Of a stretch of DNA of 54,698 nucleotides, positions 16,119 to 23,924 are shown piece after piece (within the stretch, counting starts at the first letter, position 1; the number at the start of each line of letters is the position of its first letter). The position numbers and the translations under genes were made by a program. The notes under the pieces were generated by a model that searched no databases, was not told the origin of the DNA, and saw only the letters and a list, made by a program, of their open reading frames with translations. Source of the stretch: a virus; IMG/VR virus record IMGVR_UViG_3300046714_000572, positions 1-54,698 of that record. One strand, 5' to 3'.

Positions 16119-17470
16119 CCAAGAAGAACGAACGCATCCGTCGAGACCCTGCCACCGAGAAGACGCCGCGGCAGCAGATGCTCCAGCGCTACGAGGCCAG
16201 CCTCATCGAGGCCGACAAGAAGCGCCTCGCGAACGCCGACCTGCGCGAGTCCTACCGCTCGAACCGCGCCAAGCGCGAGAAGGTCCGGCAGCTCCTGATC
16301 GCCGACCTGATCCACGTCTACCAGCACCCGGACAATCCCTACGCCGGCTGGGCCGCGTCGCGCAAGCGCTACCGCGAGCTGGGGCACTTCCCCGAGATCA
16401 TGGTCGCCGACCTCTTCGGCACGCACGCCGAGTTCGAGCGCGCCGCCGGCCTGCGCGACCAGCGCGGCACGTCGAAGGTCGGGCTGCTCACCGCGCGACT
16501 CCACTCCGAGCGCGAGATCCGCGAGTACGCCGAGGAGTCGGTTCTCGGCTCCGTCGGGCGCTGGACGAAGAAGTACCGCGAGACGTCGGGCGTCAAGCAC
16601 GTCATCGTCGGCAGCGACTTCCACGGGCAGTTCGTGGACCCGCTCGCCCTGCGCGTGTGGCTCGACACCATCCAGGACGTGCAGCCCGACGTCGTGGTCC
16701 TGAACGGCGACGTCACGGACTTCCCGCAGGTCAGCCGCTTCACGCTGATGCCCGGCGCCGGCTCGCTGTCGCTCCAGGCCGAGATCGACTGGACGCGCGA
16801 GAACATCCTGGCCCGCACGAGGAAGGCCGCGCCGAAGGCCGCGATCCTCTACGTGATCGGGAACCACGAGCACCGCCTGATCCGCTATCTCGCCGACACC
16901 GCGCCCGAGCTGGCGTCGCTGCGCTGCCTGCGCTGGGACACCCTCTTCGGGATCGAGGACCTCGGCATCGAGATGGTCTTCGGCGGCAACTTCCTCGCGC
17001 CGCGCCAGCGCGACCGCGTCGACAACACGCGGCGCAAGACGCACGCCGTGCTGTTCGACTCCCTCGTGGTCACCCACGGCAAGTCGCTCGCGGACAACGC
17101 GCCGAAGGCAGAGCTGGAGCGCTGGGGGATGTCGGGCACCTCGGGCCACACGCACCGGCCCGGCATCCAGACGCGCCCGACGCACGCCAATCCGCACCTC
17201 TCGTGGACCAGCACGCCGATGATGGCGGGCTTCGCGGTCGGCAAGGACTACGTGGACGGACCGAGTAGCTGGACGATGGGCTTCGCGGCCTTCACGGTCG
17301 ACGCCCGCGCCGGCATCGTCGTCCCGCAACTCATCCCGATCTACGAGGACTTCGCCTCGTGGAACGGCCACGTCTGGCGCCCGAGCGACAAGGCTCGCGC
17401 TATCCGCCGCACAATGTGGGGGGAACATGGGGACATAACGGCCAGCGAGCGCGGCAAGGACGTGATGTGA
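16115..17470 (+). CDS. Calcineurin-like metallophosphoesterase
   Basis: The GTG at 16115 overlaps the RuvC-like stop. All motifs of the calcineurin superfamily appear in order: GSDFHGQF (about residue 166), VVLNGDVTDF (about 193), VIGNHEHRL (about 246), VVTHGKS (about 316) and SGHTHRPG (about 343). A helical N-terminal extension of about 140 residues with WAASRKRYRELG suggests a DNA- or protein-binding segment. Phage members act as nucleases, nucleotide phosphatases or protein phosphatases. Next to a RuvC-like resolvase, a DNA repair/recombination nuclease (SbcD/Mre11-like) is the likelier choice, but the substrate is unknown. Confidence 0.85.
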   Translation: MTKKNERIRRDPATEKTPRQQMLQRYEASLIEADKKRLANADLRESYRSNRAKREKVRQLLIADLIHVYQHPDNPYAGWAASRKRYRELGHFPEIMVADLFGTHAEFERAAGLRDQRGTSKVGLLTARLHSEREIREYAEESVLGSVGRWTKKYRETSGVKHVIVGSDFHGQFVDPLALRVWLDTIQDVQPDVVVLNGDVTDFPQVSRFTLMPGAGSLSLQAEIDWTRENILARTRKAAPKAAILYVIGNHEHRLIRYLADTAPELASLRCLRWDTLFGIEDLGIEMVFGGNFLAPRQRDRVDNTRRKTHAVLFDSLVVTHGKSLADNAPKAELERWGMSGTSGHTHRPGIQTRPTHANPHLSWTSTPMMAGFAVGKDYVDGPSSWTMGFAAFTVDARAGIVVPQLIPIYEDFASWNGHVWRPSDKARAIRRTMWGEHGDITASERGKDVM

Positions 17471-17592
17471 GCGAGGTGCCCTTCGTCTGCCGGCGGTGCA
17501 AGTCGCAGGCGTGGTTCCTGTTCATCCTGGACAAGGCGAACCGGCCGGTCCTCGCCCGCTGCAAGGCGTGCGGGCACGAGGAGCTGCTGTGA
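17467..17592 (+). CDS. Zinc-ribbon mini-protein (41 aa)
   Basis: The GTG overlaps the TGA of the phosphoesterase gene. The peptide has two CxxC knuckles, CRRC and CKAC, spaced 21 residues apart, with hydrophobic strands between: a minimal zinc ribbon. No function can be assigned. It is one of several such proteins in the window. Confidence 0.6.
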   Translation: MSEVPFVCRRCKSQAWFLFILDKANRPVLARCKACGHEELL

Positions 17593-17663
17593 ACATCCTG
17601 ATCCTCGGCTTCGTCGTGGCCTGTCTCTGCGCGGCGTGGAGCTGCGCTGGCGGCTGGCGGTGA
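17589..17663 (+). CDS. Tiny hydrophobic peptide (24 aa), possibly lipoprotein-like
   Basis: The GTG overlaps the preceding TGA, and its own TGA overlaps the next GTG. The peptide is mostly one hydrophobic segment with several Cys residues (VACLCAAWSC). It could be a membrane peptide or a truncated signal sequence. Supported only by coupling. Confidence 0.35.
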   Translation: MNILILGFVVACLCAAWSCAGGWR

Positions 17664-17821
17664 AGCGCCTGGTGATAGTTCTCGGAGGCCTCGGGCTGGT
17701 GCTCGGGTACACGTTCATCTACGCGCTGCTCAGGGCAGCAGGAAGACAAAGACCATGTGGCAGGACATCGTTCTCTCGACCGTCGGCACTCTCTTCTGCG
17801 CGGCGCTGGTCCCGGCGGTGA
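17660..17821 (+). CDS. Small membrane protein (53 aa)
   Basis: The GTG overlaps the preceding stop. Residues 2-25 form one transmembrane helix rich in Leu/Val/Gly, preceded by Lys-Arg (inside-positive) and followed by a basic tail. The last third overlaps the next gene in another frame. It is a candidate for a lysis-related or membrane-regulatory protein; identity unknown. Confidence 0.4.
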   Translation: MKRLVIVLGGLGLVLGYTFIYALLRAAGRQRPCGRTSFSRPSALSSARRWSRR

Positions 17822-18015
17822 CCAACAAGTACAGCCGGATCCCGCGCAAGACGTCAGTCCCTACGGCCATCGGCCTCGCGGCGACGGCGTGCGCCTACGC
17901 CTCGCTCGGCCTCTCGTACGCCGCCGTGGTGTCGGCCGTGTGCTGCGGCATGTGGGCGTACATCGCGGTCTTCCGCCCGGCCGGCTCGCAGTTGCCGCCG
18001 GCCGAACTGCGCTAG
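17755..18015 (+). CDS. Two-helix small membrane protein (86 aa)
   Basis: From the ATG at 17755 the product has an N-terminal hydrophobic segment (about residues 5-22), a basic loop (NKYSRIPRK) and one long or two short hydrophobic helices (about 35-73). This topology resembles class II holins, but no family motif confirms that, and no endolysin lies beside it. AGGAAGACAAAGACC precedes the start. It is the last gene of the rightward replication block, just before the small-RNA unit. Confidence 0.55.
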   Translation: MWQDIVLSTVGTLFCAALVPAVTNKYSRIPRKTSVPTAIGLAATACAYASLGLSYAAVVSAVCCGMWAYIAVFRPAGSQLPPAELR

Positions 18016-18019
18016 GAAC

Positions 18020-18048
18020 TTGACCTTCTCGATCCGAGCAGGTATACT
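18020..18048 (+). promoter_or_regulatory. Strong sigma70-type promoter for a small RNA
   Basis: TTGACC (18020-18025), 17 bp, TATACT (18043-18048). It has optimal spacing and lies four bases after a stop codon. It points into a gene-free stretch that ends in a strong terminator. Confidence 0.75.
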
Positions 18049-18054
18049 GCTCGC

Positions 18055-18160
18055 GAGAGAAGTTGTTGTGCAGGTACTGCCACAAGTAGCTGACAACATC
18101 TACGCCGAAGCGGCGTGAAACGAGCCGGCCGGGGGAGTCAAACCCTCCGGCCGGTCTACT
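18055..18160 (+). ncRNA. Putative structured small RNA (about 105 nt)
   Basis: This segment lies between the promoter at 18020 and the hairpin at 18125. It folds into a hairpin of TGTGCAG-GTA-CTG-C-CACA (one bulged C) enclosed by GTTGT/ACAAC arms, a second hairpin ACGCCG-AAG-CGGCGT, and the terminal GC stem. The alternative is a 16-codon peptide starting at the GTG just after GTTGTT, with a weak AGAGAAG site. It sits between two convergent transcription units. Target unknown. Confidence 0.55.
18125..18154. terminator. Strong bidirectional GC-rich hairpin
   Basis: CCGGCCGGGGG pairs with CCCTCCGGCCGG (11 bp with one G-U) around an 8-nt loop, followed on the + strand by TCTACTT. It lies between the rightward small-RNA unit and the 3' end of the leftward head gene, so it can serve both. 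Confidence 0.7.
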
Positions 18161-18715
18161 TCACACGACGAAGTCCGCGCTGCCGCGCTCCGGCTTCACC
18201 AGCGCGTCGTCGTCCACGAGCCCCTGGATCGCGTCGTCGAGCGCGCGCCTCACCGGCAGGTCGGCCCGGTTGGCCGCGTTGCTCGCGAGCTGGTCGAAGA
18301 AGGGGTGCGCCGCGGCCGGGCCGACGCTGTCGACCACGAGCATGAAGGGCGGCTGGCCGGCCTTGCGCCGCGCCGCGTTCTCCTCGAGCCCCGCCTCGTA
18401 CTCCTCGCGAGTCAGCGTGCGGATGTCGAAGTCTCGCTCCGGGTAGCCGCCCGCCAGGCGCGGGTCGTCGCGAGGGTCGGCGAAGAACACCAGCTTGCTC
18501 GCCAGGATCGGGCCGAACCCCCGGCGGCCGTCGTGGTAGTACACGGCCCAGTAGTGGGGTATGTACAGCTCGGCACGCCCCTCGTTCGAGTCGACGATTA
18601 GCCTGATGGCCTCGCGCAGCGTCTTCGAGCCGATGAGCGACTTGACGCGCAGCAGCTCGGCCCCGCCGATCTCGGTGAGGATTCGCTGGTACAGCGCTGA
18701 ACGGTCGAGCGGCAC
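18161..18715 (-). CDS. Head/neck-associated protein (184 aa), HK97-gp10-like layout
   Basis: The GTG start at 18715 lies two bases after the portal stop, on the same strand. The upstream extension of the frame is a shadow of the portal gene. The protein has a helical N-terminus, then AVYYHDGRRGFGPILASKLV and FFADPRDDPRL, a His-Asp-Gly/aromatic segment reminiscent of neck or tail-completion proteins of the HK97 gp10 type, then charged helices. Transcription directly after the portal supports a virion assembly role. Resemblance is by pattern only. Confidence 0.6.
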   Translation of the reverse strand: MPLDRSALYQRILTEIGGAELLRVKSLIGSKTLREAIRLIVDSNEGRAELYIPHYWAVYYHDGRRGFGPILASKLVFFADPRDDPRLAGGYPERDFDIRTLTREEYEAGLEENAARRKAGQPPFMLVVDSVGPAAAHPFFDQLASNAANRADLPVRRALDDAIQGLVDDDALVKPERGSADFVV

Positions 18716-18717
18716 GA

Positions 18718-20433
18718 CTACTGCGCTGCGGGGTCGCTCGCCTGCCGGTCGTGCGCGCTGCCGAGCAGTCCCTGGTTCGGGTCGCGCCCAGAGCCGGTGA
18801 TCGGCTGGCGCATGCTCGCCATCGTGTTGGCCGCTGCCGGCGTCATGCCGTCGAGCAGCGTCTTGAAGCCGTTGCCAGGCGTGACGTGGATCGGCATCCC
18901 GTTCTCGTCCGTCGGCCCGCCGCCCCCGGCTCCGCCCGCGGCCATCGCCGCGTTCGGGTCCGGCGCGGCCACCGAGGGGCCGGTCGTGGTCTGCGACGCC
19001 GTCGGGCCGAGCGCGCCCGCGGCCTTCGCGATCGGCGACGTCGGAGCCGGTGCTCCGGCCGCCTGAGGCCCGGGCAGCGCCGGCGAGCCAGGAGCGCCCG
19101 CGGGCGCGACCGGCGGCTTCGCCTTGACCGAGCCGCCGAGGAACTGCTCGGCCCTGAGCTTCTCCTTCGAGCCGTCCGGCTGCGCGAACTCCGTCTCCTT
19201 CGCGCCCAGCGTGCGCGCGAAGATCGTGCTGAAGTTCCGCTGCGCCGGACCGATCTTGCGCTTCTGGATCAGCATGAGCGCGTTCGGCCCCTCGTTCACC
19301 GCGCCGATCTTCGCCGGCAGAGCCACGTTCGCCAGCATAGGCGGGACGCCGTGCGCCGTGGTGATGAGCATCGCGAGCGTCATCGACTTGTCGCTGAAGC
19401 CGTCCTTGCCGCCGTCGTCCATCGCGAGGCGCTCGATCTGGACGGAGGTGTCCTGCGTCGAGCTGGGGATCTGCACCGCGCACGTCTTGTGGGAGTTCCC
19501 CGAGCCCTGGCTCGCGCGCAGCATGTTCTCGAACTTCTCCCACGTCTTCGTGGTGGCGTTCGGGCTGATGAGGAAGGCGATGAACTCGGGCACCGCGCGG
19601 TTGAAGTAGAAGTCGAACTCGTGCTGCGTCATGCACTGCACCAGCTCGATCGACGGCACCGCGGACATGTAGTCGGGAAAGCCGTACCAACGCGAGCGGT
19701 TGCGCGACTGCCGGATGTGGATGACCTCCGAGTTGGTGATCGTGCCGCTCGGCGAGCTGCGCCGCGAGCGCTGCGCGTCGTTCGCGTTCACCGTGTTCGG
19801 GTCGACGCCGCCGTCGGTCTGCACGCCGAAGCGCTTCTTCAGCTCCGCGAGGTCTCCCCACTTCGCCATCACGGTCGTCATGCCGGAGGCCGTCTCGCCC
19901 TCGACGACGTAGTGGTACAGCTCGGAGTTGTTCTCCTCCTCGACCTCGACGCGACACTGGCGGGACTCGATGTGTCCGAGGCCCGTCACCAGGTTCGGGT
20001 TCGACTCGTCGTTGCGCACCACCTCGAGGAAGCACTCGCCGGTCTCCCAGTAGTCGTCGGCCATCGCGTCGAGCGTGTCCTGCCAGGAGAACTGGCACAG
20101 CGGGTCGAGGATCTCGTGGATCGTCTCGTCGCGGTGGCCGAGGCCCACCGTCGCCGACGCCTTCGCGTCGATGCACGCGGCGTGCGTGGTGTTCGCGTCG
20201 CGCAGCTCGCGCGCCACGTCCTTGTCGATCAGCGGCGTGCGCGCGCCGACGGCGATGCCCTGGTTCGTCTTGTCCTTCGGGTCGACCGGCTTCACCGCCT
20301 GCCCGTCGGCGGTGGACTTGCGCAGCAGGCGCCAGGTGAGGCCCTCGGCGCCGTAGATGTCCCGCGTCTTCCTCTCCGACCGGATGAGCTTGAAGTCGGG
20401 CTGGGCGGGGGCGGACGGCGTCTCGTCGCTCAT
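18718..20433 (-). CDS. Portal protein
   Basis: The 571-residue protein has the portal layout: an alpha/beta N-terminal region (THAACIDAKASATVGLG, then WETGECFLEVVRN), a stem/wing region with VIHIRQSRNRSRWYGFP and a helical stretch, and MLITTAHGVPPMLA, as in PBSX/HK97-type portals. The last 130 residues are a Pro/Ala/Gly-rich disordered tail. It forms the dodecameric DNA-entry ring of the head. Unusually, it is on the minus strand, divergent from the protease/capsid operon and about 23 kb from the terminase genes. Confidence 0.9.
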   Translation of the reverse strand: MSDETPSAPAQPDFKLIRSERKTRDIYGAEGLTWRLLRKSTADGQAVKPVDPKDKTNQGIAVGARTPLIDKDVARELRDANTTHAACIDAKASATVGLGHRDETIHEILDPLCQFSWQDTLDAMADDYWETGECFLEVVRNDESNPNLVTGLGHIESRQCRVEVEEENNSELYHYVVEGETASGMTTVMAKWGDLAELKKRFGVQTDGGVDPNTVNANDAQRSRRSSPSGTITNSEVIHIRQSRNRSRWYGFPDYMSAVPSIELVQCMTQHEFDFYFNRAVPEFIAFLISPNATTKTWEKFENMLRASQGSGNSHKTCAVQIPSSTQDTSVQIERLAMDDGGKDGFSDKSMTLAMLITTAHGVPPMLANVALPAKIGAVNEGPNALMLIQKRKIGPAQRNFSTIFARTLGAKETEFAQPDGSKEKLRAEQFLGGSVKAKPPVAPAGAPGSPALPGPQAAGAPAPTSPIAKAAGALGPTASQTTTGPSVAAPDPNAAMAAGGAGGGGPTDENGMPIHVTPGNGFKTLLDGMTPAAANTMASMRQPITGSGRDPNQGLLGSAHDRQASDPAAQ

Positions 20434-20486
20434 GTGTCGATCCTGGGGATAGTGCTACCCCCTCGAAAGAGATTCTCGGTTTTCCC

Positions 20487-20516
20487 TTGGCGGGCCTGCC
20501 ACATCGGCAGTATTCT
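20487..20516 (+). promoter_or_regulatory. Virion operon promoter with an operator in its spacer
   Basis: TTGGCG (20487-20492), 18 bp, TATTCT (20511-20516). The spacer holds the palindrome CTGCC-ACATC-GGCAG (20496-20510), directly abutting the -10. A second copy lies downstream at 20527. This promoter would drive protease, capsid and tail genes. Confidence 0.65.
20496..20510. promoter_or_regulatory. Operator copy 1, CTGCC-N5-GGCAG
   Basis: Perfect 5-bp arms, centre 20503. It lies in the -35/-10 spacer of the virion promoter, where a bound protein would block RNA polymerase. It is 31 bp (about three helical turns) from copy 2. Confidence 0.65.
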
Positions 20517-20540
20517 ACAGGCTTGGCTGCCAGGATGGCA
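20512..20540 (-). promoter_or_regulatory. Possible divergent promoter for the portal gene
   Basis: On the minus strand, TAGAAT (20512-20517) is a good -10 that overlaps the -10 of the rightward promoter. The expected -35 position falls inside operator copy 2 and is not consensus. The leader to the portal ATG at 20433 would be about 72 nt. Confidence 0.4.
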
Positions 20541-20541
20541 G
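20527..20541. promoter_or_regulatory. Operator copy 2, CTGCC-N5-GGCAG
   Basis: CTGCC-AGGAT-GGCAG, just downstream of the expected rightward start site and over the -35 zone of the leftward portal promoter. It could let one regulator control both divergent units. Confidence 0.65.
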
Positions 20542-20607
20542 TCCTTTCTCGGATTCCTGTCGCAGATGCCCACAGAACACGCCGCAGGCGCCGTCCCGGA
20601 GGCCTCC

Positions 20608-21915
20608 ATGCCGATCTCCAAGTCCGTCCTCGACGCCGCCGCCCGCAAGAAGATCCCCCACGGGGACTTCGCCGGCCCCGACGAGTCCTACCCCATCGAG
20701 GACGAGGCCCACGCCCGCAACGCGCTGGCGCGCGCGGCGCAGAACGGCGACCCGGCGCTGATCGCCCGCGTCAAGGCGGCCGTGCGGAAGAAGTACCCGC
20801 ACATCGCGGTCGACGGCGAGCCGACGTCGAAGGCGCGCCGCATCAAGGCCGCGGCCATCACCAGCATCGCGCTCTGCAAGCGCGGCGTCAACGGCTTCCG
20901 CACGCTGCTCAAGGCCGACGGCTCGCTCTGCTGGGAGACGCTCACCAAGACGGCCGGGGAGAACGAGCTGCTCAACGTGGTGTACGCGCCGGACCGCGAG
21001 GACGGCGACGGCGAGTTCGCCTCGGCCGAGGTCATCAAGGCCGCGGCCCACGCCTACAACCGCGACCACCGCGAGCTGGACATCGAGCACGACGGGAAGC
21101 CCCTCTCCAACGAGGACGCCTACGTCGCCGAATCCTTCATCGTGGCGAAGGGCGACGAGCGCTTCGCGGACTGGAAGGGCTACGACGGCCAGCCGGTCGG
21201 CGACCTCACGGGCGCCTGGGCCACGGTCATCAAGCTCGAGAGTCCGGTGCTCCAGAAGGCGTACCGCGACGGAGAACTCGACGGAGTAAGCATGTTCGGG
21301 CAAGCAGCCCTCGAGCGTGTCGATACCACGGCTGCCTCGAAGCGCGTCGCCGACAGGCTCGGCAAGTCGCGCGACGCACAACAGGAACAGGAGATCGAGA
21401 TGGACGAGAAGCAACTGAAGGAGATCCTCTCCGGCTTCAAGGCGGAGATGGTCGAGGTCGTGAAGAGCACCGTCGCCACGCTGTCGAAGCCGGCGGAGAA
21501 GACCGAAGAGAAGGCGACCGACGAGACCCCGGTCTTCAGCGGCGACGCGACGAAGCCGGCGGACCTCGAGGCCTTCGCGGGCGTCCTCAAGGCCCACGAG
21601 ATCAACAAGTCGCTCAAGAGCGGCAAGATGACCGCCGAGCAGATCGTCGCGCTGGCGAAGTCGCTCTCGGCCGTCGAGCCGTCCGACGAGGACGCGGGCG
21701 TCGTGGCCGGCGACTCGCCGGAGGTGATCGGCCTGAAGCGCCAGCTCTTCAAGGCGCAGCGCACGCGCAACGCGCCCGAGGGCGGAGCGTCCGCCGACGA
21801 GGGCGTCGAGTCGATCGCGAAGGCCGCGGCCGACGAGGGCCGCTCCATCGCGGCAGTCTACAACGAGCAGCGTGGGTCCCGGACCGAATCCGGCATGCGT
21901 CTCGTCAAGAGCTGA
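20608..21915 (+). CDS. Prohead protease (XkdF-like) with C-terminal scaffold region
   Basis: I chose the ATG at 20608 because GGAGG lies six bases upstream; an in-frame ATG at 20566 lacks a ribosome site. Residues 1-70 contain the IPHGDFAGPDESYPI and DEAHARNALARAA segment common in phage protease genes. The central part resembles XkdF-type serine proteases: VVYAPDREDGDGEFASAEVI, then LDIEHDG (catalytic-type His), YVAESFIV and GELDGVSMFGQA (Ser in the turn). From about residue 265 the protein is Glu/Lys-rich helix, as in scaffolds. It would mature the procapsid and scaffold the shell. Confidence 0.8.
   Translation: MPISKSVLDAAARKKIPHGDFAGPDESYPIEDEAHARNALARAAQNGDPALIARVKAAVRKKYPHIAVDGEPTSKARRIKAAAITSIALCKRGVNGFRTLLKADGSLCWETLTKTAGENELLNVVYAPDREDGDGEFASAEVIKAAAHAYNRDHRELDIEHDGKPLSNEDAYVAESFIVAKGDERFADWKGYDGQPVGDLTGAWATVIKLESPVLQKAYRDGELDGVSMFGQAALERVDTTAASKRVADRLGKSRDAQQEQEIEMDEKQLKEILSGFKAEMVEVVKSTVATLSKPAEKTEEKATDETPVFSGDATKPADLEAFAGVLKAHEINKSLKSGKMTAEQIVALAKSLSAVEPSDEDAGVVAGDSPEVIGLKRQLFKAQRTRNAPEGGASADEGVESIAKAAADEGRSIAAVYNEQRGSRTESGMRLVKS
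21400..21915 (+). CDS. Nested scaffold protein from an internal start
   Basis: Inside the protease ORF an in-frame ATG at 21400 follows CAGGAGATCGAG, a well-spaced Shine-Dalgarno site. It begins at the protease/scaffold boundary with MDEKQLKEILSGFKAEM, a charged amphipathic helix. The 171-residue product would be the free scaffold, as with lambda C/Nu3. The nested arrangement is common in phages; the internal start here is inferred. Confidence 0.5.
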   Translation: MDEKQLKEILSGFKAEMVEVVKSTVATLSKPAEKTEEKATDETPVFSGDATKPADLEAFAGVLKAHEINKSLKSGKMTAEQIVALAKSLSAVEPSDEDAGVVAGDSPEVIGLKRQLFKAQRTRNAPEGGASADEGVESIAKAAADEGRSIAAVYNEQRGSRTESGMRLVKS

Positions 21916-21964
21916 GCCACAGCTTCCACCGAACCAACTCAGACAACTCTAGGAGCAGAACAAA

Positions 21965-22711
21965 ATGGCACTGCAAAACGAACAGCTCGGCGGAGACGTG
22001 GTCAGTCAGACCCCGAACCTGCGAGCCTTCCCGTACCAGGACGGCATCCAGCCGGGCAAGCTGGCGTCCTACTCGCCCGACCGCGAGCTTCCGAACCTCA
22101 CTCCGCTGTTCTACGACGACGCGAACAGCCAGTGGGCCGTGTGGCTGGGACAGGGCAGCGAGGTCAACACCATCACGTCGAACGCCACCCCGGCCACCGC
22201 CGGCACGTTCACGCTGACGGTCAACGGCCAGACCACGGCCGGCATCGCGTTCAACGCGACCGCCGCGATCGTGCAGGCCGCCCTCGAGGCCCTCTCGAAC
22301 GTCGCCCCCGGCGACGTGGTCGCCGTCGCGACCTCGGGCGCGAACCTCGGCGTCGCCAGCGCGGTCGTCACCCTGAACTGGGGCGGCGCCTACGCTGGTC
22401 AGAACGTCACCATCACCGCCAACATGGCGGGCCTGACCGGCAACCCGCACGTCTTCGCGACGAGCACTCAGGGCGGCATCGCGCCGGCCGACGGCTCGAT
22501 CATCGACGGCTTCCTGTGGGCGCCGGAAGTCCCGCACACGGCCCTCGCGGCCGGCGAGACGCTGATCCAGGTCTTCAAGATGGGCGTCATCCACGCTGCC
22601 GACGTCCCCGTTCCGGACGGTGAGTCGCAGCTCGACCTCAACGAGGCCCTCCTGGGCTCGAGCCTTCGCGAGAAGGGCATCAACCTCCAGGGCCTTCCCG
22701 GAATCCACTGA
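21965..22711 (+). CDS. Head decoration-like protein (248 aa)
   Basis: AGGAGCAGAACAAA precedes the ATG. The N- and C-terminal parts (LRAFPYQDGIQPGKLASYSP and an Ala/Pro-rich middle) resemble capsid decoration proteins encoded just before an E-type major capsid gene. An inserted domain (about residues 68-168) reads TFTLTVNGQTTAGIAFNAT and VVTLNWGGAYAGQNVTIT, an Ig-like beta-sandwich module recurrent in phage surface proteins, so the particle may display an extra domain. Position between the scaffold and major capsid genes supports the call. Confidence 0.75.
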   Translation: MALQNEQLGGDVVSQTPNLRAFPYQDGIQPGKLASYSPDRELPNLTPLFYDDANSQWAVWLGQGSEVNTITSNATPATAGTFTLTVNGQTTAGIAFNATAAIVQAALEALSNVAPGDVVAVATSGANLGVASAVVTLNWGGAYAGQNVTITANMAGLTGNPHVFATSTQGGIAPADGSIIDGFLWAPEVPHTALAAGETLIQVFKMGVIHAADVPVPDGESQLDLNEALLGSSLREKGINLQGLPGIH

Positions 22712-22758
22712 TCGTGCTGAGCTGAACAAAGCACACAAGAAAGAACTAGGAGAATCAC

Positions 22759-23820
22759 ATGCCCACCAGTGCAGACGTTCTCAGTTACAGCACGCTCACC
22801 CCGGCTGTCAACGAGATGAAGAGCCCGAACTCCATGCTGAAGAACATGTTCTTCAGCAGGAACGTTCCGGTTGCCACCCGCAACATCGAACTGAGCTTCC
22901 TCCGGCGCGGCCGGAAGATCGCCCCGTTCGTCAAGCGCAACGGCGCGGGGATCATGACGAGCGGCCGGAACGAGGAGTTCCGCGTCGTGTCGCCGGCCCA
23001 CATCCGCGTCAAGCGCCCGATGACGCCGACCGAGCTGCTCAACAAGCGCCGCCCGGGTTCGGTCATCCACATCGACGCGGGCGGGATCGCCGCCGCAGCC
23101 CGTCAGTACATGGCCGACGAACTCGGCATGCTGATGGACGACGTGGACAACTCCGAGGAGTACCTGTGTGCGCTGGCCCTCCGCGGCTCGCTCAGCTACG
23201 TCGCGGAAGACGAAGCGGCCTTCGAGATCGACTTCCTCCGCAGCGCGACGCACGACGTCACGCTGACGGGAGCCGACCTCTGGTCCGCCACCACGTCCAG
23301 CCCGCGGGCTGACTTCCTCACCGCGCTCCAGCTCGTGAACGACGACGTGTCGCTCAACGTGACGGACGTGGTCCTCGGCGCCGACGCCGCGGATGCCTTC
23401 ATCTCGCACGCTCAGGTCCAGACCCAGCTCAACATCAACACCGGTGTCGCGCTTCGCATGGGCCTGATCGACATGACGAACCAGTTCCAGGAGTCGGGCG
23501 CGATGCTGCTCGGCGAGTTCGTCCACGGGATCCGCGTCTGGCGCTACGCGCGCCAGGTCGAGGTCGCCGGGGTCGCCGTCGACCTGATCCGTCCCGACCA
23601 CGCGGAGTTCATCGCCCGCACCCCGGCCGCGCAGATGGTCACGTACTACGGCGCGATCGAGGACATGAAGGCGATCGGCGCGGGCCAGGTCCTCCAGTCC
23701 AAGCGCTTCTCGAAGAGCTGGGAAGAGGAAGATCCGTCCGCTCGCATGCTGCTCGTCGAGTCGAACCCGCTGCCCTGCATGCGGCGTCCCGACGCGACGG
23801 TCTCGATGAAGGTCGTCTGA
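22759..23820 (+). CDS. Major capsid protein, lambda gpE family
   Basis: The 353-residue protein has the E-type fold features: LTPAVNEMKSPNSMLKNMFF at the N-terminus, RPMTPTELLNKRRPG, a central Glu/Asp-rich spine, a mid-protein domain with VVLGADAADAFISH, and a C-terminal region with IRPDHAEFIARTPAAQM and FSKSWEEEDPSARMLLVES, close to the conserved KSW...DP end of gpE proteins. CTAGGAG precedes the ATG. It forms the icosahedral shell and is likely highly expressed; a terminator follows at 23842. Confidence 0.92.
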   Translation: MPTSADVLSYSTLTPAVNEMKSPNSMLKNMFFSRNVPVATRNIELSFLRRGRKIAPFVKRNGAGIMTSGRNEEFRVVSPAHIRVKRPMTPTELLNKRRPGSVIHIDAGGIAAAARQYMADELGMLMDDVDNSEEYLCALALRGSLSYVAEDEAAFEIDFLRSATHDVTLTGADLWSATTSSPRADFLTALQLVNDDVSLNVTDVVLGADAADAFISHAQVQTQLNINTGVALRMGLIDMTNQFQESGAMLLGEFVHGIRVWRYARQVEVAGVAVDLIRPDHAEFIARTPAAQMVTYYGAIEDMKAIGAGQVLQSKRFSKSWEEEDPSARMLLVESNPLPCMRRPDATVSMKVV

Positions 23821-23841
23821 TCTTCGCGAGCTGAACCTACC

Positions 23842-23876
23842 AGGGGCCGGGCGCGCCCGGCGAGTGCCCGGCCCCT
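23842..23876 (+). terminator. Terminator after the major capsid gene
   Basis: AGGGGCCGGGC pairs with GCCCGGCCCCT (11 bp, 13-nt loop), followed by GCATTCTCTCC. The weak T-tract suggests partial termination, lowering expression of the downstream connector and tail genes. Confidence 0.65.
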
Positions 23877-23924
23877 GCATTCTCTCCCCGCCGGAGGCAG
23901 ACCATACAGACAATCGGAGGCAAC

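Noticed and set aside
18063-18117. 16-codon peptide inside the small-RNA unit
   Set aside because: The ribosome site is weak and the segment forms stable hairpins. The RNA interpretation fits better, but a peptide is not fully excluded.
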